Shown: positions 21,949 to 31,523 of the stretch, one piece after another
Position numbering within the stretch: the first letter of the stretch is position 1
How the letters are laid out: every line of letters begins with the position of its first letter
Assembly (NCBI GenBank): GCA_018658465.1
Contig: JABHVE010000059.1
Span: 1 to 51,235, forward strand
Direction of reading: 5' to 3'
Length of the DNA: 51,235 nt
Origin: Alphaproteobacteria bacterium
Lineage (GTDB): Bacteria > Pseudomonadota > Alphaproteobacteria > UBA2966 > CAIVPW01
Position numbers and translations under genes: made by a program
The notes under the pieces: generated by a model
What the model was told of the DNA's origin: nothing
What the model saw: only the letters and a program-made list of their open reading frames with translations
The model's database searches: none

Positions 21949-22716
21949 TTAGAATCGCACGCCGGTGTAAACCCCGGCGTAATATTGATTTTCCTTGGTG
22001 AAGGCGGCGTCATTAGCTTTACCCAAAAGGCGGTCAAACCGAACGTTTAGTCCGGCGTACCCGCCTTCGCCAATTTCACGGATGATGTCTGCATAAAGGG
22101 ATGCGCCTGTGAACCCATTGCCCTTTTGCCCGAAGTACGCCACGTTATATTGGGAATTGGTGTAGTGAATTCCGCCGCCGACGATCAGCGTGTTGGCTTC
22201 GGACAATCGCCCCCCAAGGGCGGCACGGAAGTTTGCCCGCACTCCCTTGTGCCCTGACCCCAGGCCCTGCTTGATATCCGCCTCAATGCGCCACGGCCCG
22301 GTGTAATGGATGATAAAGGCACCGGCCTCCACGCTGGCCTTGACCTTGGTGGTGTTCGCCAACGCCGAGTCGTCGGTGGGATTGCGGCCCCAATCAAAGG
22401 TCAATCGCGGCCCGGCCACAGTCTGGCGGTTGCCGAACAGGTTCATCCCGATACCGCGCTGGGTGCTGGCGAACACCGACCCGCGCCATTCGATATCCAC
22501 AATTGGCAAAAAATGCGCCTTGCCCTGTGACCCGCCGATAAAGCCTGGGCCGAACCCCACTCCGGCACCCAAATTAATTTTCCAATCGCTGTCGGATTGT
22601 TGGCGCATAGAGGTGGCACCCAGCAACCAGCCCTCGTAATTTTGGGCGGCGGCGGAGGATGCCATACTGAAGGCAATCGCTACTCCGGCAACCAATTTAA
22701 GCAGTCCTAGACGCAT
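21949..22716 (-). CDS. MipA/OmpV family outer membrane protein
   Basis: Signal peptide MRLGLLKLVAGVAIAFSMASSAAAQ; GVGFGPGFIGGSQGKAHFLPIVDIEWR; terminal GVYTGVRF beta-barrel end. Confidence 0.75.
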   Translation of the reverse strand: MRLGLLKLVAGVAIAFSMASSAAAQNYEGWLLGATSMRQQSDSDWKINLGAGVGFGPGFIGGSQGKAHFLPIVDIEWRGSVFASTQRGIGMNLFGNRQTVAGPRLTFDWGRNPTDDSALANTTKVKASVEAGAFIIHYTGPWRIEADIKQGLGSGHKGVRANFRAALGGRLSEANTLIVGGGIHYTNSQYNVAYFGQKGNGFTGASLYADIIREIGEGGYAGLNVRFDRLLGKANDAAFTKENQYYAGVYTGVRF

Positions 22717-22742
22717 GTTTGATCCTAACAAAATTGTCGCGA

Positions 22743-23849
22743 TTATTTGCACAAAGCTACCACATAGTCGGCGATGGCCAGGGACGCGGTGAGCCCGGGG
22801 GATTCTATCCCGTACAAGTTCACCAACCCACGAAGGCCGTGGTCTTTCATCCCGTGAATAATGAAATCCGCTGGGGGCTCCCCCGGACCCTGAATCTTGG
22901 CCCGCACCCCGGCGTAGGCGGGTTTTAATGACCGCGCTCGCAGGGTGGGAAAGTATGTGGCAATCGCCTGGTAAAATGCCTCTCGCTTTTCCGGGTCCAC
23001 ATCATAGTTGGCTTCGTCCACCCACTCCGCGTCGGGGCCGAACCGGCCTTGGCCGGCCATGTCCATGGTGAAATGAATGCCAAGTCCGTCCGAGCTTGGC
23101 AGGGGATAGATCAGATGCGAAAAAGGTGCGGGTTCGGCGAACGAAAAATATGACCCCTTGGATAGGTGCCGTGGCGGGATGGTATTTTCTGGCACCCGGG
23201 AAATCCGCGATGCCACGGATTGGGCGTTCATTCCGGCAGCATTCACCAAGGCTTGGCATTGCACGTTGTCCGCCGATTTTCCTAGGCCAGTTTTCACGTG
23301 AAACGTCATGCCGGTGGCCTTGGCAGAGCGAAACGGTGTTTGAAAAGCAAAGGTCACTCCGGCATCTTCGGCATCTGCGCGCAACGCTGCCAGATACGCA
23401 TGGGAATCAAATATCCCGGTGACCGGCGAAAACAACGCCGCTGAGCACTGCAATTTGGGCTCCAAAGCGCGGGCCCGTTCGGCGCTCATACTTTCCAATT
23501 TGGTGACGCCGTTGCCCACGGCGCGGGCATGCAAATTTTTCAAGTCGTTAACTTCATCGTCGGTGACGGCCACCACCAATTTGCCCACGGTCTTAAAGGC
23601 GATGCCCTTGTCTTTCAGGTAATCGTACAAAAACCTCCGGCCACGGGTGCACAGTTCGGCTTTCAGGCTATTCTTGGGGTAATACAATCCGGCGTGGATG
23701 ACCTCGCTGCTGCGGGCACTGATCCCTTTACCGATATCATCGGCGTTTTCAATAACCAGCACTTCGCGGCCGGATTTCGCCAGGCCCCGGGCCGTCGCCA
23801 GCCCGATCACTCCGGCGCCGATGACAACGCATTCAACAGTATTTGCCAT
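22743..23849 (-). CDS. FAD-dependent oxidoreductase (L-2-hydroxyglutarate oxidase-like / DAO family)
   Basis: CVVIGAGVIGLATARGLAKSGREVLVIENADDIGKGISARSSEVIHAGLYY... GIESPGLTASLAIADYV. Confidence 0.88.
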   Translation of the reverse strand: MANTVECVVIGAGVIGLATARGLAKSGREVLVIENADDIGKGISARSSEVIHAGLYYPKNSLKAELCTRGRRFLYDYLKDKGIAFKTVGKLVVAVTDDEVNDLKNLHARAVGNGVTKLESMSAERARALEPKLQCSAALFSPVTGIFDSHAYLAALRADAEDAGVTFAFQTPFRSAKATGMTFHVKTGLGKSADNVQCQALVNAAGMNAQSVASRISRVPENTIPPRHLSKGSYFSFAEPAPFSHLIYPLPSSDGLGIHFTMDMAGQGRFGPDAEWVDEANYDVDPEKREAFYQAIATYFPTLRARSLKPAYAGVRAKIQGPGEPPADFIIHGMKDHGLRGLVNLYGIESPGLTASLAIADYVVALCK

Positions 23850-23945
23850 GTTTCCTCACACAACAGTGACCGGGGGTGAATTGATGCACACCCCCACCGA
23901 CCCGATATTCTAAAGGAACAACAAGATCCTGATTGGAACTATACC

Positions 23946-24935
23946 ATGCGCCTTGTGTCTACAATTTTCGCGTTCACAGCAATTTTCATCGCCACAGCCG
24001 TCTCGGCCCAGCAACCGGTGCCAAACCAATGGGCCTTTGCATGGCCTGAAACCGATTTCACCAAGGCATCGGTGGAATTCCGCACCATCATATCCGGCGG
24101 GGTGCCAAAGGACGGCATCCGCGCAATCATTGATCCAGCGTTCGCGCCCATTGGCGATTTGGACAGTTTGGCGGGCACGGAGCCGGTGATCGGCCTGATC
24201 GTCAATGGCGTCGCCAAGGCCTATCCCCTGCAAATTTTGACCCGCCACGAAATCGTCAACGATGTCATCGGCGGGGTGCCCGTGGCCGTGACCTTCTGCC
24301 CCTTGTGCAACACGGCAATTGTCTTTGAACGCACCGTGGGGGATGTGGTCCTGGATTTCGGCGTGTCCGGCAAACTGCGCAATTCCGATCTGATTATGTT
24401 TGACCGGCAAACCGAATCCTGGTGGCAGCAATTCACCGGCGACTCCATTGTCGGAGAATTTATGGGAGCCGAACTGGCAATTCTGCCGTCGCGGTTGGAA
24501 TCCTGGGATAATTTCCGTGAACGCGCCCCAGACGGTGCCCAGGTCATGGTCGCCCAGTCGGTGTTTTCGACCTATGGCCGCAACCCCTATGCTGGGTACG
24601 ACTCGTCCACCCGGCCTTTTCTTTTTGTTGGCGACCTGCCCACTGAAATTCCGGCCTTGGCGCGGGTGGTGACACTCGAGACCAGCGCTGGCAAAGAAGC
24701 CTGGAGCCTGGAATTGCTAAAGACTTTGAAAGTGGTGGAGGTCGACGACCTGATCATCACCTGGGAGCCCGGGCAGAATTCCGCCCTGGATCACTCCATC
24801 ATCGCCCAAGGCATCGACGTGGGCAACGTGGTGGTGCAACGCAAAACCGACGGCGGCTTAGTGGATGTGGTCTACGGGGTCGACTTCGCCTTCGCCTTTC
24901 GGGCATTTTTCCCCGACGCCCCCCTGCACCAATAG
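23946..24935 (+). CDS. DUF3179 domain-containing secreted protein
   Basis: Signal peptide; EPVIGLIVNGVAKAYPLQILTRHEIVNDVIGGVPVAVTFCPLCNTAIVF. Confidence 0.85.
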   Translation: MRLVSTIFAFTAIFIATAVSAQQPVPNQWAFAWPETDFTKASVEFRTIISGGVPKDGIRAIIDPAFAPIGDLDSLAGTEPVIGLIVNGVAKAYPLQILTRHEIVNDVIGGVPVAVTFCPLCNTAIVFERTVGDVVLDFGVSGKLRNSDLIMFDRQTESWWQQFTGDSIVGEFMGAELAILPSRLESWDNFRERAPDGAQVMVAQSVFSTYGRNPYAGYDSSTRPFLFVGDLPTEIPALARVVTLETSAGKEAWSLELLKTLKVVEVDDLIITWEPGQNSALDHSIIAQGIDVGNVVVQRKTDGGLVDVVYGVDFAFAFRAFFPDAPLHQ

Positions 24936-25040
24936 GTCCTTTTCCTCAGCATCTTGTCGGATAGTGCCCTAACCCCCACATCAGTTTAGACTTGTTGGGG
25001 TGAAGTGGGCTTTTCATGGCCGAAATGAAGCGTTGGGGTG

Positions 25041-25748
25041 ATGGCGAAAACCCAGCCGGCAAAACGATCAAAGGCCCCGGCACCCGGGGTCGATACGTTC
25101 CTGAAACGCTTGGCAGCGACACCCAATGCCGCGCCGCCGGGGGCCAAAGGCCGCCTGCTGTTCGCCATGGACGCCACGGCCAGCCGCGAGCCAACCTGGG
25201 ATCGGGCCTGTCAGATTCAGGGGGAGATGTTTTCGGAAACCGCAGCCCTGGGCGGTCTTCAGGTCAAATTGGCGTTTTTCCGAGGGTTCGGAGAATTCCG
25301 CGCCACCGGCTGGATCGGCAATTCAGCCGAACTGGTGCGCAAGATGACCGCCGTTCATTGCCTGGGCGGCCACACCCAAATCCATCGGGTTCTGGACCAC
25401 GCTTTGGCGGAAACCAAGAAAAAGCCGGTCAGCGCGGTGGTCTACATCGGCGACGCCATGGAGGAAGAAGCCGACGATCTGTGCGCCTTGGCGGGGGAGC
25501 TAGGCGTCCGCAAAGTCCCGGTATTCGTGTTCCAAGAAGGCAGGGACCCGTTGGCCCGCAGCACCTTTCAGCAACTAGCGAAGCTCAGTGGTGGGGCCTA
25601 TTGCCAATTCGATTCCTCCAGCGCCCAGCAATTGCGGGATTTGCTCAGCGCCGTGGCGGTATACGCCGCCGGTGGCCGCCGGGCTTTGGCCGATTTCGGC
25701 AAACGCACACGCGGCGACGTGCTGTTGATCGCCAATCAAATCAAATAA
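25041..25748 (+). CDS. VWA-like domain protein
   Basis: LLFAMDATASREPTWDRACQIQ (MIDAS-like DATAS), VVYIGDAMEEEADDL. Confidence 0.75.
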   Translation: MAKTQPAKRSKAPAPGVDTFLKRLAATPNAAPPGAKGRLLFAMDATASREPTWDRACQIQGEMFSETAALGGLQVKLAFFRGFGEFRATGWIGNSAELVRKMTAVHCLGGHTQIHRVLDHALAETKKKPVSAVVYIGDAMEEEADDLCALAGELGVRKVPVFVFQEGRDPLARSTFQQLAKLSGGAYCQFDSSSAQQLRDLLSAVAVYAAGGRRALADFGKRTRGDVLLIANQIK

Positions 25749-25763
25749 CCCGGTGGTGAATCC

Positions 25764-26501
25764 ATGCCTTGGCTAATTCTTGGAACCAGCGTCCTGGTGG
25801 CGTTTGTGCTGGCCGGGTCGTTCTTCGCCAACGCCCCACCCAAGACTTTGGCTAAGGCGTTGAAGTGGGGCGCCATTGGCCTAGGCATTTTGCTTCTGAT
25901 CGGGGTTTTGGCCACGGGCCGCGGGGCACTGCTGCTGCCTTTGGTCCTGTTCGGCATACCGGCGGGGCGGCGCATGCTGCGCGGCGGCGGCTTTCGCATT
26001 CCAGGCATGGGATCGGCCCCCAGCTCTGGCAACACATCAGAGGTCGAAACCGCCACCCTGCGCATGGTGTTAGATCATGATTCCGGCACGGTGGACGGCG
26101 AAGTCATCGCCGGGACATTTGCCGGTCGCGGCCTGGGGGATCTTAAAGTGGAAGACTTGGTCGATCTGTTGGACGAATGCCGCCGCGATGACGCAGAGTC
26201 CGCGCCCCTGGTGGAAGCCTATCTTGATCGCGCCCACCCGGAATGGCGGCAATTTGCCGGCGAAGGCTACGAAGAACAAGCCGAGGGCGAACCTGCGGAC
26301 CCCAACGACCCCGGTGGCTATGACACCCCCATGAATGCCAAAGAAGCCCGTGGCATTTTGGAAGTCGGGGCGGACGCCACTGGCGACGACATCAAGAAAG
26401 CCCATCATCGCCTGATGAAAAAGATGCACCCGGACCAGGGCGGCTCCAACTACCTGGCCAGCAAAATCAACCAAGCCAAAGACGTCCTTCTCGGGTCTTA
26501 A
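25764..26501 (+). CDS. Membrane-anchored DnaJ (J-domain) protein
   Basis: N-terminal TM; C-terminal DDIKKAHHRLMKKMHPDQGGSNYLASKINQAKDVLL with HPD motif. Confidence 0.9.
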   Translation: MPWLILGTSVLVAFVLAGSFFANAPPKTLAKALKWGAIGLGILLLIGVLATGRGALLLPLVLFGIPAGRRMLRGGGFRIPGMGSAPSSGNTSEVETATLRMVLDHDSGTVDGEVIAGTFAGRGLGDLKVEDLVDLLDECRRDDAESAPLVEAYLDRAHPEWRQFAGEGYEEQAEGEPADPNDPGGYDTPMNAKEARGILEVGADATGDDIKKAHHRLMKKMHPDQGGSNYLASKINQAKDVLLGS

Positions 26502-26511
26502 CTCTGCCGAT

Positions 26512-26546
26512 CAGAGTCACGTGGTGTTAAGCGACGCCACGATCTG
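26512..26546 (+). repeat. Hairpin repeat copy A1 (subtype I)
   Basis: CAGAGTCACGTGGTGTTAAGCGACGCCACGATCTG. Confidence 0.9.
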
Positions 26547-26563
26547 CTCTCAAATCTGCCGAT

Positions 26564-26598
26564 CAGATTCACGTGGCGTGAAGCCACCCCACGATCTG
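26564..26598 (+). repeat. Hairpin repeat copy A2 (subtype I)
   Basis: CAGATTCACGTGGCGTGAAGCCACCCCACGATCTG. Confidence 0.9.
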
Positions 26599-26601
26599 AT
26601 C

Positions 26602-26868
26602 TCAGCCCAATAGTTTTTCTATGGCAGGAGTCACTTGGGAATAGCCTCGCTCGATCTCGACAAGGATTTCTGGGATTGCTTCCAAGGCCCCGTCCCTTGC
26701 GGCAGCTTCCGCTTTACCGGCCCATTCCGAAAGTTCCTGTGCGCCCAACATGGCGCTGTTCCCCTTAATCTTGTGCGCCGCAGCCTCGATTGATTTGCGG
26801 TCTCCACCGGGCACGGTGGAACGCATTTCGTCTATCAGTCTGGGAATCGAGTCGAAACTCATTTGCAA
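26602..26868 (-). CDS. Hpt (histidine phosphotransfer) domain protein; annotatable TTG start truncates the domain N-terminus
   Basis: AAHKIKGNSAMLGAQELSEWAGKAEAAARDG with phospho-His motif; same frame open upstream to about 26960 without canonical start. Confidence 0.8.
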   Translation of the reverse strand: MQMSFDSIPRLIDEMRSTVPGGDRKSIEAAAHKIKGNSAMLGAQELSEWAGKAEAAARDGALEAIPEILVEIERGYSQVTPAIEKLLG

Positions 26869-26941
26869 AGCGTCCTCATAGGCTTCCCCAAGGGTTTCTC
26901 GGGAGCTTTGAATGACCTGAACGGCTTCGGGGGAGAGAATG

Positions 26942-28891
26942 TTATCCCCCCCCCTTCAAACCATCTCGGTCCGGAGGAGCCGCCTCTACTGCCGAGTAAC
27001 CCGCTACCCGATCGGTAACCTCAGCGATGGCCCGCCAGACATCAGGGACCTTGAATGGCTTAGTGATGTAACGATCAAAGCCGTCATTTTTTGCGGCACT
27101 TGTGTCAACCTCCAAGGCGTTTGCGCTGATTGCAATTACGGGGATGTCTTTCGTCAACGGATCTTGCTTCAGCAAGCGGGTGGCCTCAGACCCGCTCATA
27201 CCCGGCAAATTGATATCCATAAGCACTATATCTGGCGGGCTTTTTCTAATTGAGGCCAATCCCATCTCCGCAGTTTTGGCGACCTCGAGCTCGAAATTCG
27301 GCGCTTCGGCCATGATCGCCTTCATCAATTGGATGTTGGCCGGGTTATCCTCAATATAGAAAACCCGCTTGTGGGAAGCTTCGATGCCAGGAGCAACTGA
27401 GAAAATCTCTGCAGCAGAAACGTAATCTTCCTTGATCGCACCACTCTCTGGGGTGGTGAATGGGGCTGCGGGAATTTCGAACCAAAAGAGGCTGCCTTTT
27501 CCAAGGGTGCTTTCAACGCCCATGCGGCCACCCATTTGCTCGACCAATTGTTTGCTAATGGTAAGACCGATGCCGGTCCCCTCGACAGGGCTGCTCGCTT
27601 TGTCCAAACGATCGAACGGCTTGAACAGGGCGTCAAAATTTTCCTCTGGGATTCCTTGACCGGTATCGGATACCGAAAAACGAATTTGGCCCCCCTCAAC
27701 GGAGGTGCAACTAAGATCTACGCTGCCGCCCGGTCGATTGTACTTCACGGCATTGGACAGCAAATTAAGAAGAACCTGTCTGGCACGGGTGAGGTCGGCA
27801 AGAACCCCATCGGTCAACGTTTCAGGCTCACTAGCCTCCACCTTGATCCCGTATTGCTTCCCCAGCGCTTTTGCCATCCCCATGGCGGGTGAAATGAGTG
27901 CGTCGATGCTGACGGCTTCGATGGAAATTTCAAGGTTGCCGGATTCAATTTTCGCCAATTCCAGGACATCGTTGATTAAGTCCAGCAGATGATGGCCGCT
28001 TTCCAGAATGTGCCCCACGCCTTCACGCTGGATTTCGCTGTAAGAAATCCCCGGATCGTTCAGAATTTGACCGAACCCGATAATGGCGTTTAGGGGTGTC
28101 CTCAATTCATGGCTCATGGACGACAAGAATTCTGACTTCGCGTTGTTGGCGGTTTCGGCCTCTTCCTTGGCCACAAGCAGCGATTTTTCGGTTTGTTCGC
28201 GGTATGCCACGAAATGCCGGAGCCGCAAGAAGATGATCAGGCTGATCCCGATCAGCAAAAACAGCGCGATCGTAAAAGCGACAACGGAGTAAGTTCGCAA
28301 TTGGCTTGATTGGGTCTCTCGGTCGATTAAAAGAGTCTCTTCTTCGGCGGCCAATTCCTGAACAATCATTCTGATTTGGTCCATGATCTCTTTGCCCACA
28401 TTGGTTGTGACCAATTCAAGGGCGGCTTCCAACCCTTCGGATTGGTACAAATCGATTGTCGTTTCCAGCTCGTCTACCTTTTCGTCAATCAACGGGGAAA
28501 GATTTGAAATTCTTAATTGTTGGCGAGGATTGTCCGCCGTTAGGGTACGGAGATTTTCGAGGGCCGAATTGACATTTTGAACAGCCGTACGGAACGGAGC
28601 GAGGTACCCCACCTGGCCGGTAAGCAAAAATCCGCGCTGCCCGGTCTCTAGATCCTGCATTGTTGACAAAAACCCGACGATCGCCGTCTGGACTTGGCGT
28701 GTATGGGTTACCCATTCTTCGGATTTCTCCGATTCATTTTCGACGAAGTAGAAAATGGCAAGCATCGACAGCAGGACAAGGAACCCCACCACAAGGGACG
28801 AAGAACCGAAAACGCCGATTGGGTTGACCCGCGCCATGGGTCCTGGCCGTCCGGTTTCGATGCTAAAATTCGCCACGGTCACCTTTTTCAA
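26942..28891 (-). CDS. CHASE3 hybrid sensor histidine kinase with C-terminal REC domain (TTG start or internal ATG)
   Basis: TM-CHASE3 ([20 protein letters not shown]), HisKA ([19 protein letters not shown]), HATPase ([38 protein letters not shown]), REC ([14 protein letters not shown]). Confidence 0.92.
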   Translation of the reverse strand: MKKVTVANFSIETGRPGPMARVNPIGVFGSSSLVVGFLVLLSMLAIFYFVENESEKSEEWVTHTRQVQTAIVGFLSTMQDLETGQRGFLLTGQVGYLAPFRTAVQNVNSALENLRTLTADNPRQQLRISNLSPLIDEKVDELETTIDLYQSEGLEAALELVTTNVGKEIMDQIRMIVQELAAEEETLLIDRETQSSQLRTYSVVAFTIALFLLIGISLIIFLRLRHFVAYREQTEKSLLVAKEEAETANNAKSEFLSSMSHELRTPLNAIIGFGQILNDPGISYSEIQREGVGHILESGHHLLDLINDVLELAKIESGNLEISIEAVSIDALISPAMGMAKALGKQYGIKVEASEPETLTDGVLADLTRARQVLLNLLSNAVKYNRPGGSVDLSCTSVEGGQIRFSVSDTGQGIPEENFDALFKPFDRLDKASSPVEGTGIGLTISKQLVEQMGGRMGVESTLGKGSLFWFEIPAAPFTTPESGAIKEDYVSAAEIFSVAPGIEASHKRVFYIEDNPANIQLMKAIMAEAPNFELEVAKTAEMGLASIRKSPPDIVLMDINLPGMSGSEATRLLKQDPLTKDIPVIAISANALEVDTSAAKNDGFDRYITKPFKVPDVWRAIAEVTDRVAGYSAVEAAPPDRDGLKGGG

Positions 28892-29165
28892 AGCGGTAGA
28901 ACTGCCAAATGACCCCCGGTGCCCAGGTGCGGGTGCCCATCCGTAAAGATAGAGGGGTGCACCATTGTTTCAACTATCAAATCTAAACCATGATCCCCTC
29001 TGGGCGTGGGGTGGGGAACGATCACAGCCCCGATGTTGACCCCATGATGAGGCGGCCTCAATTCAATCTGGCTACTCACGGGCCATGTGCCCATCATTTC
29101 CTGCCAAAACCGCCCTAACCCGGTTGCCCCCATCCCGCCGCCGTGCCATGAGATGTGGCGTAGAG

Positions 29166-29200
29166 CAGATCGTGGCCCGCTCCTGGGCCACGTGACTCTG
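29166..29200 (-). repeat. Hairpin repeat copy B1 (subtype I)
   Basis: Reverse complement CAGAGTCACGTGGCCCAGGAGCGGGCCACGATCTG. Confidence 0.9.
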
Positions 29201-29214
29201 ATCGCAAACTAGAA

Positions 29215-29249
29215 CAGATCGTGGCCCGCTGTTGGGCCACGTGAATCTG
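29215..29249 (-). repeat. Hairpin repeat copy B2 (subtype I)
   Basis: Reverse complement CAGATTCACGTGGCCCAACAGCGGGCCACGATCTG. Confidence 0.9.
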
Positions 29250-29259
29250 ATCGCCAAAA

Positions 29260-30153
29260 ATGTCCGATTCCTCATCCAATAGACCAGTCCGAAAAGCGGT
29301 ATTTCCCGTGGGCGGACTTGGCACGCGGTTCCTGCCCGCCACCAAGGCGATGCCAAAGGAAATGCTGCCCATCGTCGACAAGCCGGTGATCCAGTACGCC
29401 GTGGAAGAAGCCCAGGCTGCGGGCATCGAAGAATTCATTTTTGTCACCGGCCGCGGCAAATCGGCCATCGAAGATCACTTCGACCGATCCGAAGAATTGC
29501 GCCAGCAATTGAAGGCCAAGGGCAAGACGGCGGAGGTCGAGGCTATGGAACGTTGGGTGCCGGGCCCGGGCCAAGTGGCCTATACCCGCCAACAAGAACC
29601 CTTGGGGCTTGGCCACGCCGTGTGGTGCGCCCGCCATTTGGTGGGGAATGAACCGTTCGCCGTGTTGCTGGCCGACGATTTGGTGCAATCCGACACCCCG
29701 TGCCTGAAACAAATGACTGAAATGCACGCCAACACTGGCGGCAATTTGATCGCGGTGGAAGAAGTCCCCATGGAACACACCAGCCGCTATGGTGTCTTGG
29801 ACCCGGTGGACGACGACGGCACCATTGTCACCGTCAAAGGCATGGTGGAAAAACCTGACCCGGCCGATGCGCCATCAAACCTGGCAGTCATTGGCCGTTA
29901 TATTTTGATGCCCCAGGTTTTTGAAAAACTCGACCGCAAAGAAGAAGGCAGCGGCGGCGAGATCCAGCTGACCGACGCCATCGCCGCCACCATCGGCGAT
30001 GTGCCCTTGCGCGGTTATCGATTTGACGGCCGCCGATTTGATTGCGGATCAAAGGCCGGATTCGTTCAGGCAAATGTTGCCTTTGCCATGGGCCGCGACG
30101 ATTTGCGCGATGATGTGGGCGCGTATCTAACAGAGATTACCAAGGGCCTGTAA
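29260..30153 (+). CDS. galU: UTP-glucose-1-phosphate uridylyltransferase
   Basis: RKAVFPVGGLGTRFLPATKAMPKEMLPIVDKPVIQYAVEEA. Confidence 0.97.
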   Translation: MSDSSSNRPVRKAVFPVGGLGTRFLPATKAMPKEMLPIVDKPVIQYAVEEAQAAGIEEFIFVTGRGKSAIEDHFDRSEELRQQLKAKGKTAEVEAMERWVPGPGQVAYTRQQEPLGLGHAVWCARHLVGNEPFAVLLADDLVQSDTPCLKQMTEMHANTGGNLIAVEEVPMEHTSRYGVLDPVDDDGTIVTVKGMVEKPDPADAPSNLAVIGRYILMPQVFEKLDRKEEGSGGEIQLTDAIAATIGDVPLRGYRFDGRRFDCGSKAGFVQANVAFAMGRDDLRDDVGAYLTEITKGL

Positions 30154-30167
30154 GGAGCCAAAACGCG

Positions 30168-31520
30168 ATGCGAATAGCGATGATCGGAAGCGGCTATGTG
30201 GGCCTGGTAACGGGCACCTGCATGTCGGAATTTGGCTTTGACGTGGTGTGCGTGGACAAAGACGCCGCCAAAATTGCAGCCTTGAAGGATGGAGAAATCC
30301 CGATCTTCGAGCCCGGCTTGGCCGACCTAGTGCAGACAAACGCAGAGTCCGGTCGCCTGACATTTTCCACGGATTTGGCCACCTCAGTGGCCGACGCCGA
30401 CGCAGTGTTCATTGCTGTTGGCACCCCCAGCCGCCACGGGGATGGCTTCGCCGATCTGTCATATGTCTATGCCGCGGCCGAAGAACTTGCCCCGGCCTTG
30501 CGTGGTTACACCGTGGTGGTGGACAAATCCACGGTCCCTGTGGGCACGGGCCGCGAGGTCGCAGGGATCATTCGCAAGGCTGCCCCCAACGCCGATTTCG
30601 ATGTGGTGTCCAACCCAGAATTTTTGCGCGAAGGATCCGCCATCAACGATTTTATGCGCCCGGACCGAGTGGTGGTGGGGGCCGAAACCGAGCGTGCCGA
30701 GGGGCTGATGGAAGAAGTTTACCGGCCACTGTTTTTGCATGAAACGCCCATCATGATGACCACGTTAGAGACGGCGGAGCTCACCAAATACGCGGCCAAT
30801 GCGTTCTTGGCGGCCAAAGTGACGTTCATTAATGAGATCGCCGCCTTGTGCGAAATCGTCGGCGCGGATGTCCAAGACGTGGCCCGGGGCATGGGTTTGG
30901 ATGGCCGCATCGGTGCCAAATTTCTCCATGCCGGGCCGGGCTTCGGTGGCAGCTGTTTCCCAAAGGATACGTTGGCCTTGGCGGCTCAGGGGCAAAAGGC
31001 GGGATCGCCCATGTCGATTGTCGAGGCTGTGGTTCAGGCCAATGACTCCCGCAAGGTGGCCATGGGCGAAAAAATAATCGCCGCCTGCGGTGGCTCGGTG
31101 GAGGGCAAAACCATCGCCGTCCTTGGCCTGACGTTCAAACCCAACACCGACGACATGCGCGCGGCACCCAGTTTGGTGATCGTCCCAGCGTTGCAGGCGG
31201 CGGGGGCAACTGTGCGCGCCTATGACCCGGAAGGCATGGGCGAGGCAAAAGAATTGCTGGCCCATGTGACCTGGTGCGACGATGCCTATGACGCCATGGA
31301 CGGCGCCGATGCCCTGGTCATCATCACCGAATGGAATGCCTTCCGCAGTCTGGATTTGGACCGTGCCACGCAGTTGCTGAAAAGCCCGATCATGGTGGAC
31401 CTGCGCAATATTTATTCCCCGGAAGAAATGGCGGCGGCAGGGTTTGAATACACCTCCATTGGCCGTCCCGACACCAAACCCGCGGCCCAGCCGCGCTCCG
31501 TCACCTCCGGCGGGGCATAA
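30168..31520 (+). CDS. ugd: UDP-glucose 6-dehydrogenase
   Basis: MRIAMIGSGYVGLVTGTCMSEFG, LHAGPGFGGSCFPKDTLALA. Confidence 0.96.
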   Translation: MRIAMIGSGYVGLVTGTCMSEFGFDVVCVDKDAAKIAALKDGEIPIFEPGLADLVQTNAESGRLTFSTDLATSVADADAVFIAVGTPSRHGDGFADLSYVYAAAEELAPALRGYTVVVDKSTVPVGTGREVAGIIRKAAPNADFDVVSNPEFLREGSAINDFMRPDRVVVGAETERAEGLMEEVYRPLFLHETPIMMTTLETAELTKYAANAFLAAKVTFINEIAALCEIVGADVQDVARGMGLDGRIGAKFLHAGPGFGGSCFPKDTLALAAQGQKAGSPMSIVEAVVQANDSRKVAMGEKIIAACGGSVEGKTIAVLGLTFKPNTDDMRAAPSLVIVPALQAAGATVRAYDPEGMGEAKELLAHVTWCDDAYDAMDGADALVIITEWNAFRSLDLDRATQLLKSPIMVDLRNIYSPEEMAAAGFEYTSIGRPDTKPAAQPRSVTSGGA

Positions 31521-31523
31521 TCG

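Noticed and set aside
23872-23895. GGGGGTG-N10-CACCCCC inverted repeat between divergent oxidoreductase and DUF3179 genes as an operator
   Set aside because: Plausible but a single instance with no known regulator; not strong enough to list.
29072-29468. Minus-strand ORFs overlapping galU start and the B1/B2 repeats
   Set aside because: Composed largely of translated repeat sequence and antisense galU.
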